NCBI RefSeq assembly: GCF_002443255.2 | Contig: NW_019211458.1 | Location: forward strand, 24,498,757 to 24,562,756 | Length of the DNA: 64,000 nt | Reading direction: 5' to 3' | Source of the DNA: Varroa destructor | Lineage: Eukaryota > Arthropoda > Arachnida > Mesostigmata > Varroidae | Shown here: piece by piece, positions 25,963-38,400 of the stretch | Layout: the number at the start of each line of letters is the position of its first letter | How positions within the stretch are numbered: the first letter of the stretch is position 1 | Position numbers and translations under genes: made by a program | Notes under the pieces: generated by a model | Database searches by the model: none | What the model was told of the DNA's origin: nothing | What the model saw: only the letters and a program-made list of their open reading frames with translations

Positions 25963-28900
25963 GTAAGTTGCGTTTTCTGATACATAACGGTCGAAAACCT
26001 ACATCCATTTGGAAGTTTCCGTTTGTCAGTTATGGACGCACGGACGTATCTTTGATTTCAGTGAATGCATTGCAACTTCCAGGTAACTTTGCAGTATTTT
26101 TCTCGCCTGATATTTTTCATTATGCCGTTTATGTACACGTATTTTGTTGTGAACTACGGACTCTCAATAGGACGCAACTAGGTGCTAGGTGACTGGTTGC
26201 GTAAGTCCAGTAGCAATGACAAAAATGACCTTTTCGTCATTCTACCCCACAAATAATCCCAAGTCGTGTGCGCATATCGCGGATTCAAGCAACTTCAAAC
26301 TTAATAATTGATACTTTTCCCTCATCAGTTGGTACAGATGCAGCGAACGAACCATCAATCCCGCAAAGCTACGACCTCTCCCTCTTAACTCGGCTGCCGC
26401 TTAATTGTCGTCATGATGGCAGCGTTCCACTCAATTTTATTGACTAAATAAGTCTAGTGCTTACAGGACACTATGAATGTATCGTAATTTGTATGCGAAA
26501 AACCACAGGCAATGATATTTTGGACGATGGTGTCGTTATGCAAATGTTATTTGCTTCTAAACGCACCTTTTACCTATTGCGTTCATTTCTATAACTATTA
26601 CAGAAAATCTTCTATTAATGTATACACTTATACACTGGTTTTCGTTAGTTGCGTATTCGTGTTATCTATTGATCACAGCAGAAATCTCATTATAAATTAA
26701 CAATTGTTTCTTTTGGCCCCGTACCCGTGTGTGTAACACAACACGTTTTTACAGAAGTCAAATAATAATGTCGCTTGCAACGGGGGGCGGGGGGAGGGGT
26801 AGTTCAAGCGGGAACAAAGCTTAACGTTAGTGCAGAACGGACTGCTTGGAACTATCATTATACTGCTATATTTAATCTTGACGCTGAACCATTCTCTCCC
26901 TATAGGCGATCACCGATGCTTCCGTTCCGAGCTTGATTCCTCAATGGCGACCGCGTCAGCGAGCTGAGAAGCTGGCAAACGGTAGCCCCTATTCGACTAG
27001 AAAACTTTTCTTATTTCAAACGTCTAGCCGCGTTATGTTACTGTCGTCTCCTATTCATCCACTTTCCAGTATTAGCTACATTAGCAGAGGGAGGTATTCA
27101 TCATCTATCGGGCCAACTGTGTCTTTGTCATTTATCGTGTCCCAACATATAAGACTATTTTCTTCTACATTGTCGCCCACATCGACTCTATATAGATATA
27201 TATGTAGAGCTGTTCACTTACGAACCAACAGAAGCGGTCAATGTTATTTTCAGGGGGATGAATAGATATCGTAGTAATACATAAACAGAGAACTGGAATC
27301 ATAAGCCTCGTAAATCATATAGAAATTAGTAATTGACTTTAGAGTTGTTAAGCGAATGCGTCGTGGATAGACACTTAACTTCAAGTCTCGACGGACGAAG
27401 TTCACTGGAGACGAGCGACATCTGTTGTTTGTCTGACTATGACTGGCTACGGTGCTTCAGCTGAACTCAACATTGGCCAGCTGTCGTCAGTCCAATGCCA
27501 ATATCACGGTCTTTTTTTTTTTTTTAGGGAATTCATTATCGGTACTGTATTATAATGATACGCAAAAGCGAATGCTTCATGCGTCCAGTGCTGGCGGGAG
27601 AGCAGCCTTTGGGCAAATATACTTCACATCAACGACAGCCTTCGGACCGATTTTTGATACTGCGCGTCATATATTCTCATGGGTAAGGACGCCGCGCACG
27701 TCGTCATCCCTCGCGATAAAACGTTTGCCCAACCGTCGAAATCAATAAAATATTCATATAATAGAAACATTTTCAACTCTCGACGTTAACAGCGGTTTAC
27801 TTTTGCATTGAAGAGGCTTTGGTGGTTTGGCTATTACTGAGAATTTCCTAACTACTAAACTTCTCCGATTAGTGCGATTGTAGGAAAGGCGGCATCTGTA
27901 TGCAATAGGGCCTCCTTTCAACGGAGCCGTAGCGTCTATTCTTAATAGCCTTTGTTGTAGACGGTGGCTGTAGATGCAAAGCTGCGCTCCCTTCGGTCGA
28001 ACGAAGCGGAGCGGGCATGAATAGATTGGATAGATAGAAGTTATCATTGCTGACAAGTTCATTATTTATGCTTAGATAAGGTACATTATTCGGCTATGGC
28101 GCGCGCGTCCCAAGGAAACACGCCACTCTAGTTCGTAAGCACGCCAATCAAACGCAACCATGTCTAACACTCGCTGAGCCGAAAGGTAGCCAAAAACGTC
28201 AATCCCGTTAACTACGGCAACTTCGTTGCCTGTCATTTATGTTCAGAGAAAAATGTTTTATTAAAACTCACGTATCTGCGTCTTAACGTCGATGTGTGTT
28301 GTTTTTTTTTCGTGATACCCGTGACAGATTTGTTTTTTTCGGCTTGGTGGTACGATTAGTGAAAGACAAACAGCGCTGAATATAAAACAGCGTTAAATGG
28401 GGGAAGTATCGACATGATTATTCGACACTAATTACGGAACAGATCCGTAGAATACTAAATGTACAAGACTTGATTTTTGAAAATTTCTGCGAAATGGGTA
28501 GAAAAAATGTAACATACATTTACTGGCCCATTAGGATGATTGCTAGAAAGCTTTGCTGCCTACTAATAGTATCGATAAGTGATACTAAAGTTCATTATGG
28601 AATAATATAAAAAATGTAGTTGTTAGCGACCATTTTGCGTCAGGCAGAAACCTTAGTCAATGGAATATAACTGGCACTGCCATTAGCCGAAGGGCAAGCT
28701 CCACTGAATCAAATAACTACCTATAGAGAGAGCGTTCATAATGAAAGCTCGTCCAAATCACCGGCAACGTGTCTACGTGTAGGTGCTTTGTGGCCGCTGC
28801 GCTATATCAAACTATTCAATTTTGGTTTCTATGGAAGATTAGCAATAATGTAATATCTACGATTTGATGATGGGGTGTCTACGTATATGTGAGGCAACAC

Positions 28901-31900
28901 AGATGGCGCTCTTGTCGGTACAGATATGTCCGTCTGGGCATGCGATTTTGTGTGGCAGATAAGCGTAGTAGAAATCGTTGCAAACATTTTGAAAGGAATA
29001 AAAATTCATTTGTATTAATTAAAGCCATTATGCTTTAGCGGGTGCATACGCAGGTGCACACGCCGGTGCACAAGGTCTTCGCTAGCACTGTTTTTTTTTT
29101 ATTAAATTACACATGAGTCACTCGATCCATCGTTGTCAAATTACTCTTGTTAGAGCTACTTAACTAAGTTGAAGATATACAGACGTTAGCTTCATCGCAA
29201 AGGGTCTATCTAAACTGTTTGTCCGATATAGTTTGTTTTTATAGCAGCCTGGTCGAGGCCTTTTGTAATGGTATTTGTTTTTGGTTTTTCTGAACCGAAT
29301 TCAATAGGACAACCTGTTTTCTTTGAGAAAACAGGATGTCCTACTGAATTTAGTAGGCCGTTACGAGACGATAGAAGGACAGCAATGTCAATCGAGGAAT
29401 TACCGCTGGAATCGATGAATCGTATCTTATCAAATATGGGTGTTTAAATAGAAGGTCCTTAGCCTTTCGGGGAACTAAGAGGAAAAGCTCTTATGAGAGT
29501 ACGTAGGATCATGATTATAGTCATCTCACATACACACGAGACTGCAAGCTTACTAAACTATGCAGTTGACCTACAGGGTGTTGCAAAATGTAGACGCCAT
29601 TAGCAACAAACATTTACTGATTCTGCTCTATCAGCCTGTACGTCTTGTTTTCCGGGGATCTTGTTTCAGTTTTTCAGGTTATACAATGTACGTGTTTTCT
29701 ACATAACCATCAATGTTGAAGAGGGCATAATGCTACATTTTGATTCTTAAAAAACAATACCATAACTAGAATTAGTGAGCCTTCTTTCAATTAGCAGTGA
29801 GCAGTTTTCAATTATGAAAATCGCTCATCGATCTCTACTCATTCACACGACTTATAAATAATAGACAAATATATAATAATTGTTTCATGTAGAGATGTCT
29901 CGCAATTCGTTGGGTGATATGGGTTCATATGACACTAGCGTTATATGGAACTAGCGTTGTTTCGCGCCAGGTAAGAATTCGGATTATTTCAAGCCTTTTT
30001 TTTTTGCCATGTATGTCCAGTAGCTGCTGTTCATTAAATAGGAACGACTTCTCTTTTCATGAGAGTAGAAACGTCAATGAATTTACTCACCACATCATAA
30101 AAACAGCACGAAAACACGAAGCGGCATGCACACACGCACGTCGTTCATTTACTCAGGGAGAGTGCTAGTCAGCCGTTCGGCGGGCGCTTGCCTAGTTAAG
30201 CGAACATCCTGATGATAATCAGGGGGGGGCCGACTATTTCGTTTCTATCTCGGTTTTGTCACTGTTGTCGACTACGCTAGCGGTCATTACAGAACGATTC
30301 ATTTACGAACATAGGAAGCAACGCTCCTAATCAGTGTCAGAACGACTGAGACAGAGAACAAATCAGGGCGGTCCCTTGTCCAGGTACCCATTCAGAGTTG
30401 TTCAGTGAAGAGCTAATAAAGAAAAAAAAATAGTGCATAGTCTGACGATGCCCTAGTCATACAATATTGGTGAATTAACACACTGCTGCTCTGAACGAAG
30501 TTCACTGGGACGGGCGTAACCGTGACAATAAGTCTAATTTCAAGTCATCTAGTTCATTGTTAGGCGTCCCTATTTGATACGATATTTACGAGTTCATTTA
30601 TAAATATGACGCTGAGAGGCTTTAGCTATGCGCAACCTTTAAATCGTGCATGAGCTTCGAAAATGCAAATTTAGCTGAAAGTCATCCGATGGAAGTCCCT
30701 CTTTCGACGTATGTGCTGTGGTATCTACGTTGGATAAGAACAGATGAAGATGAAGATGAAGAATCGATACGATGACCACTATGAAGGCTTGTTTCAACAG
30801 GGTTGGCTTTTAATACCGTTCATATAATTATGCGTGTAGAAGTATGACGTTCTGTTAGGTCTGGTGGCTTTTGTCTAAACAATGATAGATAGGTAATAGA
30901 TAGATCTGTCGATTTTTTTTTGTTGTTTTGGCATTGTGAATGGAACAATGCGACATAGCAGCTATTTGGGCGAATTGCCGAACATATCTTCTCTCTTCTC
31001 TTAACCGAGATATGGTCAAAGATAGGATTATGCGCAAGATAAATAAGCGGTACTGACGAGCGCCTATAGCGCGGAATTACCATACACACATTGTTCCCCA
31101 ACGAACCTGCTCACGTTAGCCTGATACGTTCACGCATGCGAGCGAGGTATCGTATCACTGAGTCGCATCTAACAAAGAAAATCCAAAAAGACAAGCTGTT
31201 TTTCATACCAATCCAATAGAAACTTTTTGTGTTATATCTTAAATTATACGCGTCTCAGGTTCTAGGTAGAAGAAAGTAGAATCGATGGCCATACATCCAA
31301 ACAAGTATTCTATATATATACAAAGTGTGCGTGTCAAGTGGTGACGTCAACATTTTGGCATTGGCGTTTTTTTACAGTGAAATACTAATTGTTTCGTTGG
31401 TAATGAATTCTTGTCTCGGCGGTCGCCAACTCAATCGCGACAAGCAGAAAACAGTTATACGAGCGCGCCAAAAAAGCCGTCGATTTAAATGACGATTAAA
31501 GTGACGCTGATGAAAATGAGATGAGACTTTGGACAGATGGTCTTTGACCTGCCAGGAATCATTTAGTAATGATCGCAAACTGTGTTCTTATTTCCTCCGT
31601 CATTGTGTTGTAGCTATATATTGGGCTTATTTAATGAGGGATAAGGGCGGGACCAGTGAGAAAGGGGAGACGAGGAAATAATGGTATTTGTAATCCTGTA
31701 AATTAGGTATATTCAGAGACCTCGAATTGTCGACTGACGCAGCTCAATACCGGTCGCTCGCCCCGTGAACACGGCTAAGGGCCATGCGTCGAAATTTTTC
31801 CTACAAAGAACAAACAAATGGAGGCAGAAATTTTGAGTTTCGTTCTACACAAATGTCGAAATCGCAGAAGACCAAAGTACTGTGTAATCGGTTACGGTTG

Positions 31901-32399
31901 TAGTGGGGCATGCTTATATATTAGACAGTAATGGGGTGACTAACTTCACAACCGACTCTGTCGTGGACGGTGGGGAGTGCTTATGCTACAGACCCAAAAT
32001 TTACACGCATCTGGGCGTCACCATATCCAAAGGCAGTAGCCTAATTCATGAGAACATTTTAAATTAAACTTTCGAACTATCCCTATAGCCAAAGTAGTTT
32101 CGGCTCAACAAAGGACAATTTACATATAAGTTTCAGCGTTCATGCGACATGTATTTTACCCGTCTGATGTTGTCTAAATCGTCTTTGCGAATTCTTAGTA
32201 TAATAATATTATCTGATCGTTACCTAGTGACTGTTCGAGATCAGCTTATGCGTACGGTATTATTATTTTATTGTCAAACTTCCGTATTCTTTATCCTCCC
32301 CTAGTGATAACACAGCCGGTAACAGACAATTATCCAGACAAAGGAAAGTCAGCATAATTTTTGTTTTTTTTTTTTTATCATCTGAATTAATTCTAACAG
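25963..32399. other. Upstream of Mcr, probably its 5' intron and flank; no recognised exon
   Basis: No conserved coding exon was found. The stretch should hold the missing 5' end of the Mcr gene (promoter, 5' UTR, signal-peptide exon), unless that lies further upstream. Visible structure includes a GAAGAT-type repeat at 30742-30762 and the strong hairpin at 29298-29350. A pyrimidine tract followed by TAACAG at 32399 serves as acceptor for the first recognised exon. No promoter could be supported. Confidence 0.5.
29298..29350. repeat. 25-bp near-perfect inverted repeat (hairpin)
   Basis: The left arm 29298-29322 and the right arm 29326-29350 are reverse complements at 23 of 25 positions, separated by a 3-nt loop (TTG). 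The arm core is CCTGTTTTCT/AGAAAACAGG. The pairing is far too long to be chance in a window of this size. The loop is shorter than that of a usual pre-miRNA. A small foldback element or the remnant of a palindromic mobile element is possible. Confidence 0.85.
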
Positions 32400-35300
32400 G
32401 AAATATCTGGTGCTCGCCTCGAATACGGTACGTCCAGGTCAAATCTTTCGCGTGCATCTTCATCTGATTAAAGCACCTTACCCGCTCACCGTGCGAACAT
32501 CCCTTTCATGTGACAGAAATGAAGTGGCCGCAGGAAGCGAAGTGATTGAGGCTGGCGAGAGTACGATCATTTTATTACAGGTAATATGAGGTCAGGGTAG
32601 GCATAGACGGATAATTTAGTAAGTTCATTTGTTTGGCAATAGCTGAATATTATGAAGCTAGATTTTAGGGTATGATACATTTACGAACGGAATTCATAGG
32701 GTATCATAGATTTGCTTTTTTCTATTTGAATTGGCGCCGTACGTCGTCTCTGAAGTTTCTGTATTTTATACGTTAATAAATAGATATAACTACTTCAAAA
32801 ACAGATAACCGCAAAAGGCTAATTTAGTCGATTTTGTTTATTTTGCCATTTGTAAAGCTAGACCTTAGGTATTTATAAGCGTCTGTATATAAAAGTAGCT
32901 GAATTATATGTACTCGGAAGAATCCGTATATGTTATGTTGGTACGCTTCTTGGTTTTGAATAGTTCGAAGTCAAGCACTCCTATTCGACGACACCGTATT
33001 TTTATACGTAAGTTATGTTGTTCGATTTTTTGCCATAGGCGCTCGATGTCTTCATAAAAGATCGTACATTGCCAGCAGCATGTAAACAATGCTAAAAATA
33101 GTCATAATAACAATGCCACAGATAGTCTCTCACAGAGATTCGCCACTAAACAGCCCCTGGCGAATCCAGCCTGATCAATCATCACCTGTCGTCATGGGTG
33201 CGTTAGCGTAGCAGAACAATGAATATATCGCAGCACGAAAAACCTAATAAATCATCGTTTGATCAAACAGTTCCACCGAACAATGACCGTAATCACATAC
33301 CAGACCCTCATGAAATGGATCTCGTTCATGCTCCTTGACTGTTCGTTGTTCCTCTATGGGGCACCGTCTCGTCATGCTTTGTTAGTATCCATTGGCACGT
33401 TACGGTAGGCGTACCGTAAGAAATTCGCTCTATTAATAGAATGCCACAATGATCATAGCTTCGTCGGCCGCAAGAGATTGCGTGACTTCTGAATGGCAGC
33501 CTCTCTAGTGTAATGCGTCTATGAACCTAACAATGGCAAAATGATTTCCATTCCAAAATCCGACTACTCTGACTCGCTCGCTTCCTTCCTCTAGAGCGTG
33601 TATCCGAGACACGCATGTGGCTTTTCAGCGGGCTTAAGTCAAAAACAAATCTGCGCCATGATTAATGTGGCGAACAAACAAACCGTACCTAATATATGCC
33701 TATAAGCCAATGAACAAGTCGGTGAATTGGGGGTAATGGCCGCTTGTGTATAGCAAGCAAACAGAAACTTCAGCGTAGGATCTCCTAAAGTCTGCTGTGT
33801 GATGAAGAAATGTCAGTTAGTTCAGTTAGCTCGATACAATTTTCTAACCAATGTCAGTGACTTAGATTGGGCGCATGTTTGTAGGCCTGATAGAAGGCCA
33901 TTTCGAAAGAGTTAGTATAGTAAAATAAGCTCCTCTCAAGAAACTGATCTAAGTCGAGTGGGACACGTGTAGGCCAATAGATGCAATCACTTGCTATCGC
34001 TATAAGCAACTTTAACAAATTTTCAATGATTTTTTTTATGACGGATTTTTATGGGAAAATAATTGTATTGCTAGGTAACGGGAACATGAAAATAGACACG
34101 CGACAGATTTTGTTCAAAGAACTTTATTCTATGTTGTAATCAGTCGCTAACTGAATAAATCTTTTATATAACTGAATAAAGCTTTTTTTAAGACATGGCC
34201 ACGTACATAGGAGCTATGATACCACATTAGGCATTGGATAAAATTGTTTCTAAGGGTCCTTCTTCTTTGATCCTTCTTCTAATCTTCTCTGGTCAGCACA
34301 CTTGCAGTAACGTGCTCACTCATGCCATAATGAGTGGCACTAATAAGAGTAATAATAATAATAATAATAATAATGAGCAGTGTATTGACATGTTACAAGC
34401 AATAAGTGTAACATCACTTTTTTCCTGCTGTTGCTGCGCTAATGTTTTTTAGGTACCTCATAACGCAAAAAAAGGCCGCTATGTTTTCCAAGCGCAGGGT
34501 AACACAGGTGGTGCACTTGGAGGAACTTCCTTTTGGGAGGAACGCGAAGTCATCTTCAAACCCCAATTCCTCACCATTCTTATTCAAACCTCACAACTTG
34601 TCTACAACCTAGAACAAAAGAGTCAGTACAAATATAAATGGCATACTGTTTCAATTGATACAACCTTTGTTACTTACCGAAATTATGTAGTAGTTGCGTT
34701 GCTGGCACGTCTAGAATACGAAACCAGTACTCACTCTTGATGCATGTAAAAAATATAAACATCGTTGTCGATAATATGTAAACATATTTATTATCGAAAT
34801 GTTAAGTATTAGCGTGGGACGGACAGCGTAACTATCTAACGTTCGTTGAACCTGATAATATTTGTCGAGCAAGATTATCCGGTTCGTCTTACTACTTAAT
34901 GGATACTTAGTTTAAGTTTCTCGAAATGCAATTATCTCAGGCAAACTATATAGTGTTATTTCAGTAATTCTCACAAAAGCCCCGTTTGGCTCAATAGTTG
35001 CAGCCCGCATTGTACTTCTTACAACAGAGCTTAAACCGTACGAAGATCCTGTGGACGTTTTTCTATTGGTGAGCTATTATTCTTAGTTGCTTAAAGTTAT
35101 CTTCATAATAAGCGTCAGTTGATTTTTAGCCAAAGAAGCTGTTGGCTCTCGTTCTGAGTATCCAAGTTCTTCAACAAATAATGCAAACATGGACATCGCT
35201 GCTCGTATCTAGAGCTCTTCGAAGTTAACAGTTCTGCAGCATAACTATCTACTCGAATTTTTAAGGAGACTAAGTAAGCAAATCTGTGAAGATAATCTCA

Positions 35301-35454
35301 GTAGGTTAAGCACGTTCTATAGGACTCGCGCGGAATCGTACTCAAACGTTGGACTTCACGCTATCCTTACCTTGGCGTAATTAGCGTTTCATTCGACCTT
35401 CCCGAAGAATACGAACCAGGATGGTGGACTATACGGACACAGGTTCTTAATCAG
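32400..35454 (+). CDS. Mcr: Mcr exons A-D: MG1 and start of MG2
   Basis: Exons are 32400-32580, 34453-34621, 35004-35068 and 35323-35454. Exon A begins Lys-Tyr-Leu-Val-Leu-Ala-Ser-Asn and continues Val-Arg-Pro-Gly-Gln, the typical first beta strand of MG1 in Mcr and TEPs. Exon B contains Gly-Arg-Tyr-Val-Phe-Gln-Ala-Gln-Gly and ends in the MG1/MG2 linker (Leu-Thr-Ile-Leu-Ile-Gln-Thr, Leu-Val-Tyr). That matches the 'fvqTDKplY' region of the family, with the Lys-Pro replaced. Exon C reads Arg-Ile-Val-Leu-Leu-Thr-Thr-Glu-Leu-Lys, and exon D reads Asp-Ser-Arg-Gly-Ile-Val-Leu-Lys-Arg-Trp and later Gly-Trp-Trp-Thr-Ile-Arg. Exon B uses a GTCAGT donor, chosen because it alone keeps frame and similarity. 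Confidence 0.92.
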
Positions 35455-38400
35455 GTATTATTCTTTTTCAGAGTCGGACCTTGTTCAGCAGTATTAATCA
35501 CAACAAATAAAGTCGTTATGCCAACAGCAGTGTAACAGTGTTAAAAAAATCAGATTAAATTCATTGCGTGTGTTAGTAATCGTTGTGTGTGTACGGCCAG
35601 GTTGAGGAGAAGCGCATTCTACTGGAAAGATGGTACACAGAACGCTTTGACGTCTACGTCTCGATGCCGCCATTTTTGGTGACGACCGACGAATATCTGG
35701 AGGGTGACATCACGGCGAATTTTACAAACGTTGCTCCGACATATGGCAACCTCACAGTTCGGGTACTCGTGAAGCCGTTCAGTAGATCGACGAAAACAAG
35801 GAGACCAATTACCTTAACCGACAACTTCATTGAGGACTATGTTCATGATGTAGGTTCCTATAACGAGTATATAATTTGGTATTTTATATAAGTTGCATTG
35901 TATCGTACCGAAACGTTCGAGAGAATGATAGGGCTTCGCCAAATACGCCTACCATGTCCACCTCGCTCTAACCTCTTATGACATAGATCACCAATGCAAT
36001 AAATTTTTTACTACTTTCCATTAGTACATTTTTTCTCTAGACCATTCTGTTTGTTCTTTGAAAGTACTTCATTATACATTTTATCTATGTAACAACCATT
36101 GTGCACATTACAGTTTCGTGGCGCGTACCACTTTCAATATTCGTTGAAGCAGCTTGCATCGCTGGCCTATCCTTACCACCTGTCCTATTGCGAGATTGAG
36201 GTTCATGCAAGCATCGGCGAACGATTCATTGATGTCATCGTGGACGGCTTCTCCAAAGCGCGCATTGTCAACGACTCAATCACAATCACTATCCTTGGCG
36301 ATAAACCGCTCATATTCAAGCCTCACATGGAGTTTTACGTTTACGTAATACGTCTACTTAACTGCAATATATATTACCCAAAAAGATGCACGGATATTTC
36401 CTCGATTAACAGATGATTCAAAATTCAAGCTAACGGGAAGCTGGGTCGAATGTGTAATTGTCCGTTAGTAGTTCTACAAAGGCCTTATAGAAGTTCCCCC
36501 TTTTCTATTTGAGATCAAAGACGTGTCCCCGTTGGCATTATTTACAAATTATATGTTGATGCTCGGAACTGTGTGATACTTGCAGCTTTTTGGACCAAAA
36601 CGAACTTCTACAATCTTCAATCGGTTCGCTTGTGAAATGATACGAGCACAACAACCTGAGTAATTTCGACAGTAAAATATACAACTGCGTGTGTCGGCAA
36701 TCGTAATTTTGGCTGTACCTTTCAGAGCCGAGTCAATTCAGGACAATTATTAAGCCTTTTCTCGATTTCAATTAGTACATGATTGAAGTTTTGAAGGTTC
36801 GAATTGTGGTTCCGTTCTTTCGTTGTTAGCGAAGCTCTACTCTGTACAACACTTTAGTGTATTTTTCACAACTCCTAAATGCATGTACACAAAGAAAGGT
36901 TGAATCTATTGAGTGCTTATATAGGGTAGCACATTGAGGCACTTCAAAACAAATTATGTAACAAATCAGTGTGAGGCGCGGCTTTCCTAGAGAATCCTAC
37001 TGCGCTCACTATAATTTATAATAAAAAATTCCCCACCCCCCACCCCCATATTAGAATGTTCAATAAGCTAATTAATATAACTGTAGCAACTTACTATCAA
37101 ATCATCTAAGCAGTGCTTATTATATTATTGTAAGTGCTCTTGAAGTTCTTCGCACCATTAACATGAGACAGTGACCCACTTTTGTGGCGAAGAATCATGC
37201 TACAATTATCTGTTTTGGTTAGTACATTATAAAATCTAAATGCACTCATTGGTTGCAGTTGTATTGTCTCATCGATATTCTAAGATTCGACTCCGTTTAG
37301 TAACAGACGGAATGCTACTTTCTAGGTCCAAGTAAGTTACCACGATCAGGTGAAACTACCCGAAAAGGTACTGAACGATGGAACAATCAGCGTAACATTA
37401 GTTGCTTCTGGGGACTTTGGTCGTCTTGAGATTAGTCACCGAGACCATAAACTCGATAGTAATGGAGTGGCAAAAATAAGAGAGCTTGCTCCTGATAGGA
37501 CAGAACGTATTTATATTCAGGTAAGGAAAGCCGAAGTGCTGTCAGAGATCATATGTTTTGATGACCTTTTGTTGTAGCAAGAAGACCATGACAGGACTGG
37601 CTAAGGCTCCACGATTAGAATGCAAAATTGTCAGTTCTTATTTGCCGGCCTGAAGAGTTGCTGCCTAGCAGTCGGCGACAAACTAGATTCCTATGCCTAA
37701 CAAGGCCATGCACGTTTTGCCGAAACAATTTCGCCTGCCAATTAAGACTGCATCTACTGATCGTAATATACCCTTGTAGAATCTCACCAGAAACGCCCAA
37801 ACTACAGTTTAATAAACTGTTCATTTCAGGCCGTTTTCCATTTAGAGGGCGTAGCTGTTGCGGCCGCCGAAGAACGAATGTTGGCTTATTATAGGCAAGA
37901 TAACCGACAGCTTCAAGTTACCACAAGTACTACGGAGGGTGTAGTAAGCAAAACCGGATCAACTTATAAAAATCTATTTTTCATCATTGGCATCATTTAT
38001 AGCTTTACCTTGTTCAGGCAAAGAACGTGCAGGCAAAATGAAGAACCTTTGCTGTCGAAGGACTACAAGCTCTAAATCACACATGACCTAACACGGTATT
38101 TGCCCATTGCAGGCTGGAGAATACGCGATCTTGCACGTGCGATCCAATTTCTTCCTTAAAAACTTTTATTACTTGGTAATTATTGTCTTGTGAGCTTTGC
38201 TTGTAGATGTATTGATGCTAATTGGAGCTAACTGAACCGTTCGAATCCTTGCAGCTGTAGTGCTTCTTTGAGCGTTGTCTAAGTTGGTTTCAATTGTCCT
38301 TTCTTAAGGAATTGTTTCTTCCTAAGCTTCGCGATATTTTACGGTTCATGCTATACATAAAGTTTCAACTTAATTTCCAATTCAGACCATTTCGAAAGGG

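Noticed and set aside
27390..30510. Short direct repeat ACGAAGTTCACTGG near 27390 and 30496
   Set aside because: Only 14 nt are identical. Several such pairs are expected by chance in 64 kb.
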